NCBI RefSeq assembly: GCF_907164915.1
Contig: NC_061868.1
Location: forward strand, 43,477,774-43,541,773
Direction of reading: 5' to 3'
DNA length: 64,000 nucleotides
DNA from: Impatiens glandulifera
Taxonomy: Eukaryota > Streptophyta > Magnoliopsida > Ericales > Balsaminaceae
Below the pieces are notes generated by a model, which did no database searches, had not been told where the DNA came from, and saw nothing but the letters and a program-made list of their open reading frames with translations. Positions 1 through 11,950 of the stretch are shown piece after piece (the first letter of the stretch is position 1; each line of letters opens with the position of its first letter). A program made the position numbers and the translations under genes.

Positions 1-32
1 TTTTGTTCCCGGGAACTAGGGTTTGTTTGTTA

Positions 33-1978
33 ATGGGGAATGTATGGTCTAGGATTTGGGGGATTGGGAGTTTAATTTCAAGGATTCGGTATAATCCAAC
101 TCCAACCACCACAATGCATGTTTGGGGGCATCCTTCCGATAACAATGTTTACTACATTAGATATTTTCTGAGTTTGAAAACGATTCAAGTAAATTTTCAT
201 CCCACATATAAGATCCCGACACCCTGCATCATGACAGGGGAAGATTTAATTGGAGGAAATCTGGAGGAAGTCTTAGCCTACGTTGAGGGTAAGTTTCCTC
301 TCCCGGAGCTGCTGCCTAGAAGCCAACTTTACGATCGCAAAGAAGGTGAATGGAAGTTGATTTTTAAAATAACTTCAATGCATCATACTAGCATTCAATT
401 CCATTTGCAATCCATCATTACCTGCACATGCGAGCTGCTGATGCATGTAGGTGACCACCGACAGAGGAGGAAGGCAATTCTCTCTTTGAAAGTTACAAAA
501 CTGTGTTTGTCATTTAAATCACTAATACAGATACTCCAGGAGCATGCCACCATTGAAGATTCCATCATCTTTCCATTTCTGCGTTCCTCCGATGAAGGTA
601 AGGCATCCTTTTTTTTACCATTATTAAGAAAACCCAATAAATAATATGTCTCTAACCCTTTTTTTTTTATTTCCAACAGAGCTTGAGCTTCCTGAATTGT
701 TAATGCAACAGCATCTGTCTCATGTGCCTCTACACTATGGGATTGATACAGACATAGACTCTCTTCAATCCATGATTCTCGGCTCGACCACTTATGTACA
801 AAAACTTGTTGGGATTTTTTCTAGACTCCAGACACTTCAGGTATCCATAGATTTAATTGATCAGGCTGTTCTGTTTTTTTTTGTTTTGTTTTGTTTTCCA
901 TTATTACAGGTATCTCTGGTCATAGAATAGATGTTAGATATGAAATCAGAATAAATCTCTAGTCATAGGATAGATGTTTGATATGAAATCAGAATAAATC
1001 TCTAGTCACACATAGGATAAATGTTAGATATGAAATCAGAACAAATCAAATGAAAAGTCACTATTCTAGATGAATCAGCTATAAATAGCCATAAAACAAA
1101 TAAATAATCAAACCGAAATAAAAGTTTAACCATAACCACTAATACTGAATCTTTTGGGCTGCTAAACGTATACTTCGTCATTTAAACTACCATTCAGAAA
1201 ACCGTTTTTCACATCCATTTGAATGATACTATTTTGAGCTGCCATTGCTATTACCATCCTAATTGTATTCCATCTTGCAACAGAGGCAAATACCTCTGTA
1301 TAATCAATTCCATATTATTGAGAAGTCTGGCATTTAACTTGTCAATATCACCACACTCATTGAGCTTTGTCTTAAAAATCTATTTAACTTCAATGCTTTT
1401 AGCTCCTCAAGGCAGAACCATTAGTGTCCAAGTATCATTTTTTTCTATGGAAGATATTTCTACATCCATTTTGAATTATAAGTTGCTTCTATTCTATGTG
1501 AGAATACATAACAATCTCTTCTCCATCTTCATATATTTCACAGTCACTAGTTACTATTTAGTCTTCTGTTTCTTTTAGTTGTTGGTTGTTGGGCTGACTG
1601 TTTTAGATGGTTCATCAATAATTGACATATACCAGTTTGTTTAATTGTAGAAGCTAGAAATTGTATCAGTGTGTATAATTTCTAAGTCTAAGAAAAACAT
1701 ATTTTGACTTGCAGAACTCATTGGAGGAACATTTTCTAGAGGAAGAAAAGGTGTTAAATGTTTTGATGGAATCTGCTGAGATAACGTGCAAGAAGAATCA
1801 TCAAAGGGTCCTGACAGTGGAAGAGTGTCTGAAGATAATGGTCCAAACCCATTCAAACTATTTTATATTTTTCCTGCAGGGCCTAAGTCCGAGAGAGAGA
1901 CTAGAATACTTGGACTTAATTTTAGTGCTGACCGATCATGATCTCTCGAAATCGATCTTCAGTTCTCTGTTTCCGTAG
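33..1978 (+). CDS. Hemerythrin-like HHE-domain protein with GST/thioredoxin-like N-terminus
   Basis: Three exons: 33-597, 680-840 and 1715-1978, all GT-AG, giving 329 residues. Residues about 27-93 look like a glutathione-transferase/thioredoxin-fold N-domain (WGHPSDNN, a KIPTP turn, then GEDLIGG). After that comes a helical region with the spaced His and Glu/Asp of hemerythrin iron sites: MHH at 116-118, H138, H142, H171 followed by E175-D176 (HATIED) and the HFLEEE segment near residue 248. Hemerythrin domains bind a di-iron centre; the substrate or sensor role here is unknown. The reading frame is open to the window edge upstream, but the ATG at 33 is the first Met in frame. Intron 2 (874 bp) holds a decayed copia fragment and a small tandem repeat. 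The family call is from motif recognition only. Confidence 0.72.
912..1048. repeat. Three-copy tandem repeat, about 45-50 bp unit, in the hemerythrin gene intron 2
   Basis: Three successive imperfect copies share the core AGATATGAAATCAGAA followed by AAATC, each starting at a TCTCT(A/G)GTCA-like segment. The array sits directly beside the antisense copia fragment, so it may be part of that insertion. Confidence 0.7.
1120..1500 (-). mobile_element. Decayed Ty1/copia reverse-transcriptase fragment (antisense, intronic)
   Basis: The reverse complement reads in pieces as the copia RT N-terminal region: EATYNSKW, then after a frameshift SIEKNDTW, then IFKTKLNECGDIDKLNARL, YGIDYTEVFASVAR, and IQMDVKNGFLNG followed by QPKRF. 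It has several in-frame stops and at least one frameshift, so it is dead. These are the conserved blocks just before and at the start of the copia RT domain. No LTRs were found next to it. It lies in intron 2 of the hemerythrin-like gene, antisense to it. Confidence 0.85.
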
Positions 1979-2102
1979 ACACCCCCCTCCCCGATGAACA
2001 CATTACTCTGTTTTTTCATATTGCTGTTGAAAATGTTCATGACTTAAACAATACCCACATTTATAAATAATAGCAGCCTACTACTTCATGTCTATCTACT
2101 AT

Positions 2103-3196
2103 CTTGTTGGATTTTGTCTTGTGTTTGTGGATTCTTGCATAGAAGGTAGAAGAACCATGACAGAGTATTTGCTGATGTATCCTTGCCAACAATCATGAAG
2201 TTGAGAATTATGTCACTTAAGTATCGATCATTCATCTCCTCAGGTTCCTCTCTTGCCCGCATCCAGAAATCTCGATAGCATATCCTCTTTAACCTTGTAC
2301 CCACCAAAGATCAGTAGTAAAGTTTAACATTTTTTTCAAGAATGGAATGAAATGAAAGATGAAAAGTTTGTCAAGAACTAACTGCTGGATTATCATTTTG
2401 TTGATGTTTCCTCTTTGTAGTGATGAGATTGTTCACAAAATCATTGATGACTTTGACTTTTTTCTTGAGTGATGCTTCTGAGGAAATGTTGAAAAACCTT
2501 TTAAGTTTCCGAAATGGATCAACATAACGCCAATAAGTTAATTCATTAACATCATCAAACGCTTTCATGAATGTACTCCCTTCTTTGCTTGTTCCCTCCA
2601 TACAATTCAACTCTACACTAAATCCCACTTTGAATATCGAATCCAACGTGCTTCACATAAGCAGACCCTGCACTCATTTGTTACAGTCATTCAAAGTTTC
2701 ATAACAAACTGTATGGTGGTTCCTTACCTGCATATGAAAGAGCTTGTTTTCCACAGAGAGCCGATCAAGAATTGCAACAAGTTTGGAGCCGTTTCTTCTG
2801 ATTCGAAGCTGGCAAGCTTCCTCTGTTGACGCCACTTGTCTCCATCAACTGCGAAGATACCTTCTCCGAATAAATCCTTGGTTATCTCTTGATTGTACTG
2901 GCCTTTGGAGTAATTAGCGAAGTTGGTTTTGAGTATGTGTTGGACGTTTCTTGGATCACTTTCGCCGGTAGATAACAGTCTGAAAGTAGCATACTTCCGG
3001 GCATCCTCTGTTTGGCGATCATATAGATTCTTGAAGTAAAGGAGCTGATGGAATACTGTACCGATTACAGGAGGGTATTTAGGATTTCTGATTGATTTGC
3101 CGATGAAGACTTTTATTAGAAGAGATGATATAAGGATAAGGATGATAGCAGTAGGATTGTTGATATTATGATCAGAATTGGATTCAGGAAATCCAT
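2103..3196 (-). pseudogene. CYP704-type cytochrome P450 pseudogene (5' part only)
   Basis: A diverged copy of the intact gene at 44753-46568. Exon 1 (about 2732-3196) has a +2 nt change in the membrane-anchor region, a 15-nt deletion, and a 40-nt deletion near its 3' part that breaks the frame. Exon 2 (about 2383-2650) is nearly intact. Exon 3 (about 2103-2299) has a +1 nt shift ahead of PEEMNDRY and an altered I-helix (IVGKDTS instead of IAGKDTS). Homology stops near 2103 soon after the I-helix, so the ExxR, PERW and haem-Cys regions encoded by the rest of exon 3 and exons 4-5 are missing. No functional P450 can be made. Confidence 0.93.
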
Positions 3197-4002
3197 CGGC
3201 TGGCTGGCTGGCTTATGTTGAGAATAATACAGAGTTTTTTCATTTGCTTATTCTCTATTTAATGTAAACATCTTTGTAGTTGCAGAAGACAAGTAATACA
3301 AACAAAGTTAGATATAAACAAAAATACATTTCGATAGTATTATAGAATTTCCATTTAGACAAAACATAGTCTATGTCATATTAAATATCACTCTCTACCA
3401 TAAATCTCATCATCAGGATAACGTGTAATTCACTTTGCTTTTTTTTTTTTTTTTTCATATGTGAAATTGATTTGTATTGTTTGGTAAGCTGGAACTGATA
3501 ATAATGGTTAAAATTGTAAAAAACAGATAAATATCAATATAACATATAACTTAAGAATAAATTGAATATAACTACTTAGGAATTTTTTGAATTGGATGAC
3601 AACTGTTTGGTTATAATTTAATTAAGAATAATAAGCCGGTCATCCAAACCCATAACTGTATATTTAATTTTTAATTAAAAAAAAAAAAATTCCAATATAT
3701 TTGATTTAGGGGTACCTGACCTGATTAGAATGCAACTAAGTGACTCTGGCATATATATTTTTTTTAATCTTACTTAAGTAGTAGGATACCGGATTTTAAT
3801 GCTTGTTTTTAAGAGTATGTAAATTTACATCTGTTTATAAATAATTAAATATTCAAATTAAAGTTTTATAAACCTTTCAAAACATAATTATTCAAAAATA
3901 TTTTTAAAATAAATAAATACACTGTGAACAAAATAAACACATGACAATTGGGTCCAATTTTGTGCTGACAATGGTCATACAAATATATATATATATATAT
4001 AT
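3197..4002. repeat. Duplicated CYP704 upstream region, copy 1
   Basis: The 5' flank of the pseudogene matches the 5' flank of the intact gene (about 46569-47457) in order and orientation. Shared blocks include ATTTAATGTAAACATCTTTG, AGGATAACGTGTAATTCACT and GATTAGAATGCAACTAA. Both copies end at an (AT)n tract (about 3982-4002 here, 47393-47457 there). Confidence 0.85.
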
Positions 4003-4009
4003 TAACGAG

Positions 4010-4810
4010 AAATTTGACGAAATGACCCTAAAGATTGAAGTATTTGCATCCGTGGTCACCCGATAATTTAAATTGATATGGTGACCACTTTATTTTTTTT
4101 GGACGAAAATACCCTCTTCGCGTCATGCGAAGGACTTCGCGTTTTGCGAGATGAATTTGGATTTTGTATAAATACTCAAAATTTTCATTTCCTTTCTCTC
4201 TCTTCTCTCCCTACTCTTATTCTCTCTTTCACGACGACTGTTACGGCGGCGGCGGCCGAACACATCATACAGATAATAAACCATAACCCTAAATCGATTT
4301 ATGCTCATCATACAGATTTATGTTCTTATTTCCATGATCTTCATTTCAAACCCTAACCCTAACCCTAAATCGATTTATGTTCATGTTTCCATTTTCTTCA
4401 TTTCAAAACCCTAAATCAATTTATGGTCTTTATCTTCAATTCAATCTCTAACACTAACCCTAAATCGATTTATCTTCATTTCAAAACCCTAAATCAATTT
4501 ATGTTTATCTTTAAAATCGATTTAAGCTGTTCATATTGGTTCATATTTTGTTCATCTTATTGTTCATATTTGTTTTATTATTCGTTGTTCATATTGTCGA
4601 TGATGATATTTGCAGATAATCTCGTCGATGATCATATGGGTTCCGTTTCAAGGAAGATTCGTTTTTCGCGTTACGCGAAGGCACATCGCGTTATGCGAAG
4701 GCCCATCACGTTACGCGAAGCAGCACAAAGTTGTACTTAGATTTGTGTAAAACATCAAATTCGATTTCTATTATTTTTCAGCTGAATAAAGGCTGTTTTT
4801 GTTGCTTCTG
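4010..4810 (+). repeat. Near-palindromic-module repeat family, copy A, with telomere-like motifs
   Basis: Contains modules of the form TTCGCG-TTA-CGCGAA spaced about 20 bp apart (4124-4150 and 4660-4725). A pyrimidine-rich stretch follows, then several blocks of CCCTAA repeats joined to ATCGATTTATG (4285-4500). The 3' part ends with GTACTTAGATTTGTGTAAAA. The same blocks occur in the same order, inverted, in copy C. The open frame here (about 105 aa) mostly reflects the repeat modules and I do not call it a gene. Confidence 0.75.
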
Positions 4811-5576
4811 TTGTGTATTGAAAATTTGGAATGAGTAGTTGTTGTCATCACCATTCCTTAGTTGAATTTCCATGTCATTTGACAGTTGTACTTCCATGTC
4901 ATCAAATTATTGCCAATCATAATCAGAAATGTACACTCTCTCAAATACACCTTAAACTCAAAAGGACCCCACTTCTTATACACTTCAAATTATGTTTTTG
5001 CATGTTGTTTTTTAAGTTTATAATGATAACTAGAATTCATTGGGTGGTTATTTATCCTCATTTGGTATGTTGCTTAAACGATTATTTTATATACAAATCT
5101 GAAATAAGTTACGTAAAAACAAAATCTCATCTTCTCGGGACCATAAGACAATATGTGAGTGTATGTTTTGGGTAAATGGACAAGAGTTGGCTTGGATGTT
5201 AAGGTGCAAAAAAGTTAGAGAAAGTGAAGAAGGGGGTATTGGCCAAAGAAAAAAAAAGAAACATTGAAGAAGAACTTGCTTTTATAAGGGTTCTTCTATC
5301 CATGCCAATGGATATCTATTTACCCAGTATGGGGTTATGTTTGGTTAGGTTGCTTTCCTTTATGTTTTCTTTTCTTCAATTTCAATCATCCGACAAAGAC
5401 TAAAGATGACCATTTCAATCACAAAACAACATATCAATAAATCAAACATTGAATAATTCACTGTTCAATTGTTTTAATATAGAATGGAATATATCAAATT
5501 TTTTCAATGCCCATGTTCTTCTCAACATATGGGGGGCTTCATTTAAAAAAATATATATACGTACATAAGGCAACAC

Positions 5577-5800
5577 ATGAGGAAGATCTGTCGCGTTACT
5601 CGAAGTCTCATCGCGTTACGCGAAGCAGCACGGTCGCAACGTGAAACGGCACGATCGGCACGCGAAATGGCATGGTCGACACGCGAAGCGGCACAGTCGT
5701 CACGCGAAGGCATAGAGTTGTACTTAGATTTGTGTAAAACATCAAATTCGATTCCTATTGTTTTAAGCTGAATGAAGAATGGTTTTCTTTGTTTTGTTTG
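5577..5800 (+). repeat. Near-palindromic-module repeat family, copy B
   Basis: Six or so 20-21 bp modules based on CGCGTTACGCGAAG, drifting to GGTCGNCACGCGAAGCGGCA-like units. They are followed by the same tail as copies A and C (GTACTTAGATTTGTGTAAAA and ATTCGATTCCTATTG). It lacks the telomere-like and pyrimidine-rich part of copy A. Confidence 0.75.
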
Positions 5801-6199
5801 TTTAAAAACCAGTCACCTGCTCATATTCAGTCATATTTGTCTTTCTTATCTTATTTAACATTGTTAAAGAATTTCTTTTATCTTGAAAGAAGAAGCCAAA
5901 AGATAAATAAAGATAATTAACGTTGAAATTGATTTTATTTTAAAACCATAACTAAAAAAATACAACAAAAAATTCAATATTACAATAATAGTCAGCAACA
6001 AAATTGAATCTTCTTTGAAAATTTAACCAAATAAATACAAATTTGTCATGAGTTAAACAGAACAGAAAGTCATGGAATTATTATTACAAGTTACAAATAA
6101 GAAGATATGTCAAGAGTTACATGAATAGAAAGTCAGGAGTTACACGATCAAAAAGTTATGAGTTGAAGTCTTCTGATCATTTTCAAAAGAACAAAAATG

Positions 6200-6400
6200 A
6201 CATGAATTGAAAAGGAAAACATTCAAACCCCACTATGTCAAATCCAAAATGATCCATCTCTGTTTCGAATGTGGTTTGGTTCACAACTACTATAAATTTA
6301 AAAACATTACAAGCGCAAATAGAAAGAACAAAAAAAACTTGCCGAACCTAAAAACACTAAGCCCGGTTAATGTGACAAGAATGGTTAGGGCTAGCTGGAT
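6200..6400 (+). other. Possible decayed zinc-knuckle fragment
   Basis: A short frame reads HLCFECGLVHNYY with Lys/Asn-rich sequence after it. This resembles the CCHC knuckle (CxxCGxxGHxxxxC) of LINE or gag-type plant elements, with the Gly before His and the last Cys lost. No other LINE or gag part was recognised nearby, so the call is weak. Confidence 0.25.
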
Positions 6401-6593
6401 AGCATAACAGGAGACAGACCATCCTTCCTCTTATGAATAATTTCTTGATTTCTTTCACTTGTTTTACTCCATGTGTTTCTCAATAATCGCCCTTCAATGA
6501 AGAAATCTTCAAATTGTCATCATCATCCCAAAGAAGGGGAATTTTTCTTTTTACCCGATGATGCAATAACAAACATGAAAGAGACCCATTAGA

Positions 6594-7100
6594 TCATCTT
6601 TTTATACATTCTTCATTCAGCTGAAAAACAATAGGAATCGAATTTGATGTTTTACACAAATCTAAGTACAACTCGGTGTCGCTTCGCGTGGCGACGTTCC
6701 GACCGTGCCGCTTCGCGTAACGCGATGGGACTTCGCGTAATGCGATGGCTTTCGCGTAACGTGATGTGCCTTCGCTTAACGCGATGTACTTTTGTGTAAC
6801 GTGATGTGCCTTTGCGTAACGCGAAAAGTGAATCTTCCCTAAAACCGAACCCATATGATCATCGAAAGAGATTATCTGCAAATATCATCATCGACAATAT
6901 GAACAACGAATAGTAAAACCAATATGAACAATAAAATGAACAAAATATTAATCAATATGAACCAATAAGAACAATAAGAACAAGTTAAATCGATTTAGGG
7001 TTAGGGTTTTGAAATGAAGATAATGGAAATAAGAACATAAATTGATTTAGGGTTTTGAAATGAAGAAAATGGAAACATGTTTGGCAACTAAATGAATCAA
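6594..7100 (-). repeat. Near-palindromic-module repeat family, copy C (inverted)
   Basis: On the minus strand this gives the same order as copy A: blocks of CCCTAA joined to ATCGATTTA, then TGTTCATATTGTCGATGATG, GATAATCTC, GATCATATGGGTTC, then about eight modules of CGCGTTACGCGAAG type and the GTACTTAGATTTGTG tail. Copies A and C face away from each other as a large interrupted inverted repeat about 3 kb across. A short further match (ACTTCAATCTTTAGG, near 7192-7206) is the complement of the outer edge of copy A. Confidence 0.75.
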
Positions 7101-7371
7101 AATTTCAGTTTAAAAGCTCAAGAATATCAAATTTAAAAAATTCAGATTTTCAAACTATTTTTTTCGCTAGCCTAGTTCTATGATAGAGTTTGACTTCAAT
7201 CTTTAGGGGTAATGATGGTGAGGGAGAGACGTGCATGTTGGTGAAGTTTGAGAGGATAAAGACGAGAAAGGAAGAAGATCCAGTTTCTGGAAGGTCGTCG
7301 GCGTCGGGCGTTGATCTCCGATGTTCGTCTCGTCTCAACGAAGAAGACGGTTTAAACGACGTCGTTTCATT

Positions 7372-7372
<1 letters not shown>

Positions 7373-7438
<66 letters not shown>
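7373..7438. repeat. (AT)n microsatellite
   Basis: About 32 uninterrupted AT dinucleotides. Confidence 0.97.
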
Positions 7439-7441
<3 letters not shown>

Positions 7442-8454
7442 AGTTATAAGTCAAGTTATGAAATACAGTCTTAATCTTTTTTTCCTTTAAGTATATTTTA
7501 AATAAATTAAGTAAATTTCAATCTAAAAAAAGAATTTTTGTAACTTTAAATATTTAATAAATTTAAAATATATGTTTTGATTTTTATAAACTAAATTCAT
7601 TCAAAATTATTAAATTTGAATAATATTATTTTTATCTAAAATATTTATACATAAATAATATTTTATTTATATCTTCATGAAAATGAAGAGATTAATGCTT
7701 TTCAATTATGTTGGTTCATTATTTAAACCAGATAAATTCTTTACTATTTCACAAACCTATATATATATGTATATATATATTGACAATTTATAAATATAAT
7801 AACCAAGCATAACATGAAAATCTTATAAACACTAAATTAATCTTCACAATATGGTTGAGAATATCTAATATATCTTTTGTCATGCATGTCAATATTTAAG
7901 CATAATATACCATCTTTGTAATTATATTATTGTAGTTTATTTTAGGTATGCCATCTTTATTTTAGGTATATAAGGTTTAATATTGATATTATTTTTATTA
8001 TTATTAATAATAATAATAAAAAGTAAAATTCAATTTCTATCTTTATTTCGGTTAGAATAAAGATATTATTTGAGAGAATCTTTTAATAAAATTTTATTTA
8101 ATTTAATTTAAATATTAAGTAAATTCAATTTTTATGAAACTCAAGTACTAGTCAAAAAAAAAAACTTTTAAAAGACTAAAGGTTAATAAAAAAAAAAAAA
8201 GCAAAAAAGTAAAATTCAATTACTATTTTTATCTCGGTTAGAATAAGGATATATATTATTGGAGAGAATCTTGTAATATTATTTTAGAATAAAATAATTT
8301 TATTTTATTATGAGAGAATCTTTTAATATTATTTTTATATGTATATTATATTATATTATAGCTAATAAAACCTAGAAGAGCATGCACATACATTTTTTTT
8401 TGTTTTTTTGTTCTTTTCTATCTCTTGACCCTCTTCTGGTTTTGCTGTAACTAA
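7439..8454. other. AT-rich intergenic region upstream of the F-box/RCC1 gene
   Basis: No gene seen. It contains two diverged copies (about 8021-8100 and 8206-8290) of a block with GTAAAATTCAATT, TCGGTTAGAATAA and GAGAGAATCTT. A pyrimidine-rich stretch lies just before the ATG at 8455. Confidence 0.7.
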
Positions 8455-10140
8455 ATGGACGATCAATCTACAAGTGTATCAATTATTGAGGAACTACCAT
8501 CGGATTTGATCCTATGTATCCTTAAATCCGACTGCTTGAGCGTGTCTGATTTTGCTTGTCTGGAGATAACTTGCACTACATTCGGTAGAATTAGAGAAGA
8601 ATATCTTCATGACCCAATACTATTAATAAAGTTCCGATCTTTAGTTGATTTGGCAGTGTTTCGCCTATGTGAATCTCATCCAATATACTCATGTCTGAAG
8701 GAAACTCAAAAAAAAAATCTTTTGCGAAGGATGGGCAACAACTGGAAGCAAGCATTGAATTTCTTGCGTTCTGTTGAAGAATCCTCCTCAGATATTGTTC
8801 AGAGTAAATTAAGATCAGGTAATTATATAAAGGTGATAGCAGGAATTCTTTTTACAATTGTGTTGAAGGATTATTCGGTGTACATTTCGGGTACTCATTC
8901 TTTGTGTGGCCTTTTATTGGATAAGTATGTCAAGTATGGACGGGTTGACTCGTTTACTCGGATTAACTTTGACAAGCTTTTATCATCATCATCATCATGT
9001 CATGTGGATAATATACTAGTCTATGACGTCTCTGCCCTGTACCGTCATGCTGCTTTTATTACGCAATCAGGAGAGGTTTTTACATGTGGTAACAATTCGT
9101 CGGGTTGCTGTGGGGATGGCGGTGGCGGTGGCGGTGGTGACATTGACAATCGCATCCTTAGACCTCGGCTTGTGGAAGGCGCATTGAAGGGAATCCCTTG
9201 CAAACAAGTTGTAGTCGGTTATAAATTCACTGTGTTTCTTACAAGAGATGGACGAGTATATACTTGTGGGAGAAACAATCACAGTCAGCTTGGTCATGGT
9301 GATAGCGTGGATAGACCGACACCTACCATAGTAGAATCGCTAGTAGATTGTGTAGTAGTTCAAGTTTCAGCTGGTCTAACTTTCACATTAGCTGTAACTA
9401 GCGATGGCAACTTGTATTCATTCGGCTCGGGCGAGGACGATGGGTGTTTGGGTCACGGAGTTGAGCAGAATGAGCTACGCCCTCGTCTGGTTGACTTCTT
9501 TAAAAGAAGGGACATTCACATTCTTAGAGTCTCTGCAGGACTTAGTCATGTTGTAGCTCTCGATTCTAGTGGATTGGTACTTAATTATTAATTAAGTTTT
9601 TTTAACAAATTAATATTATAAATTCTATTAACCTTTGACTATATTATTTATTTAAGGTTTATACTTGGGGGAGAGGTGTAACAGGGCAGTTGTGTAATGG
9701 AGGTTATATAAACCATCTTAGCACACCACATTTAGTGAACCACCTCAAGAGTCAGATTGCTATACAGGTAATTAATTAATTAATTAATTAATTTGCAATC
9801 AATTTCTTCAACATTAATTTAATATATATATATATATACACATTATATACAGGTAAACGCTTTTCAGTTTAATACGATTATTTTAATGAACGACCGCCGC
9901 ACCTTTTACGTGTATGGTTCTGGATTTCCAATAGAGGGTTCTGTGTTGATTCTCGAAAAAGACAGCTTAAAATTGGATGAACACTTTTGTCAAGTTACCA
10001 TAGGCTTCCATCACACCGTCTTAGTGACCACCAACCGTGGTCGACTTTTCGGATTCGGATCTACCTATCACGCGGAGTTCAGACACAGCAGTATTACTGG
10101 ATGGTTCTCTTCCTTCACCCAACTTTCTTTACCGGAATGA
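8455..10140 (+). CDS. F-box / RCC1-repeat protein
   Basis: Three exons: 8455-9576, 9657-9767 and 9853-10140, giving 506 residues. Residues about 12-50 form an F-box-like motif (LPSDLILCIL, LEITCTTFGRI), suggesting a subunit of SCF ubiquitin ligases. From about residue 120 onward there are RCC1 beta-propeller repeats with typical signatures: VFTCGNNSSG, VYTCGRNNHSQLGHGD, LYSFGSGEDDGCLGHG, VYTWGRGVTGQLCNGG, and LFGFGS near the end. A Gly run encoded by GGT/GGC repeats (about 9119-9139) lies in one loop. Plants have F-box plus RCC1 proteins of about this size; the target is unknown. The second intron starts with a short TTAA-type repeat. Confidence 0.82.
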
Positions 10141-10482
10141 AAATTTTAAACCAAACATTTTTTACAACTTAATTCATAATTATAACCACTATTTTTTAAA
10201 AAATGATTAGAGTAAATTTTGTATTGTTTTAAATTTTTTAAATTTTTTATTCATAAATTGGTTGATTATATTAATTAGGTGTTATGAATAATTTGTGACG
10301 GAGAAGATTTAAATTTTAATGTGCATTTTAATATAAATATTTTGTTTTCATTTTTTGGTAGGAGAAAAGTGATTTTTTTTATTGACATTAAAGATTTTCT
10401 CTTCTTTGGCATCTTGTAAGACATTTTCACTGGATTTAGTGTCATGCAAGCTTGCTTTTCAACCAAGGCAAAATTAATAATA

Positions 10483-10786
<304 letters not shown>

Positions 10787-10929
10787 TATATATATATATT
10801 AGTTCTTATTAAATTTGAAATTATAATTTGTATCTATTTAATTTTTTTTAAACAACTTAAATAGTTTTATTCAAATATGAAAATTACATCCATTCTTCTA
10901 ACCTCATAGAGGGATTTAATTTGACGATT

Positions 10930-11690
10930 TTCAGTACAAAAATAATATTAAAAAATTAATAATAATAATAGTAATAAATAATTATGCATATATTAAAATA
11001 ATAAAAATAATAAATATAAATATAAATATAATATAAAATAATAAATTTAAATATAATATAACAATAATAATAATAAATAATATCATATAATATAATATAT
11101 TAATAATAATAATAATAATAAATATAATAAATATAATAATAATAATAAATATAAATATAAATATAATAACAATAGTAAATATAATATAAAAATAATAATA
11201 ATATATAATAATATATAATTAATTAAATAATTGTTAACATATTATTATGACAATAAAAAAATTACAATTTCAATCCCTATATTTATTAATATTATATTAT
11301 ATTTATTACTATTATTATTATATTTTATTTTATTTTATTTATTACTATTATTATTATATTTATATTTATTATTATTATTATTATATTATATTTATTATTA
11401 TATTTAATATTATTATATATTTAATATTATATTTATTATTATATTTATTTTATATTTATTATTATATTTATATTTATATTTATTATTATTTTATTATATT
11501 ATATTTATTATTATTATTATATTATATTTATTATTATTATTTTATTGATGATATATTACCTTCCTAATATATGCATAATTTTATTATAATTAATTTATTA
11601 TTCTTATTATTATTAATCATCAAAAATGAATTTAAAATAATAAATATATTATTATTAATATATTATATTTATTATTATTAAGACGTGGGT
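10930..11690. repeat. AAT/ATT low-complexity block forming a large imperfect inverted repeat
   Basis: The left half (to about 11240) is rich in AAT/ATA on the plus strand and the right half (from about 11280) in ATT. Matching ATTATGCATATATTA-type segments lie at 10980-10995 and, inverted, near 11566-11580. The Tyr-rich open frame across it is a product of the repeat and not a gene. Confidence 0.75.
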
Positions 11691-11950
11691 GTCTATATAT
11701 ATATATATATTTTTTTTTTTATAAGATTAATAAATTTAATAAATATATATAATTAATTATTGAATAAAGATATATAAAAAATAAAAGAAATGAAAAAAAG
11801 CAAATATAATTATTGCTAGATAAGATGTTTTGAAATTTCAAAAGATATATTAATTATCACGTTTTTTTTTTTCTTATATTTTTTGTTTATAAAAAATCAC
11901 TTTATTTATCGAAGTACATATTTCTTTTTATATTTATGGGCCGCAAAAAG

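Noticed and set aside
4423..4740. Frame translating the near-palindromic modules (RYAKAHRV-like repeats), also seen in copies B and C
   Set aside because: The peptide repeats simply reflect the 20-21 bp DNA modules; phase drifts between modules and no start or domain is consistent across copies.
4831..5175. 114-residue frame
   Set aside because: AT-rich, no motif, no supporting promoter or homologue, and it lies between repeat copies.
7190..7438. 82-residue frame ending in alternating Tyr-Ile
   Set aside because: The end is the (AT)n microsatellite; the start has no family similarity or splice context.
11247..11567. 106-residue frame rich in Tyr and Ile
   Set aside because: Produced by ATT/TAT low-complexity repeats; no gene-like composition or motif.
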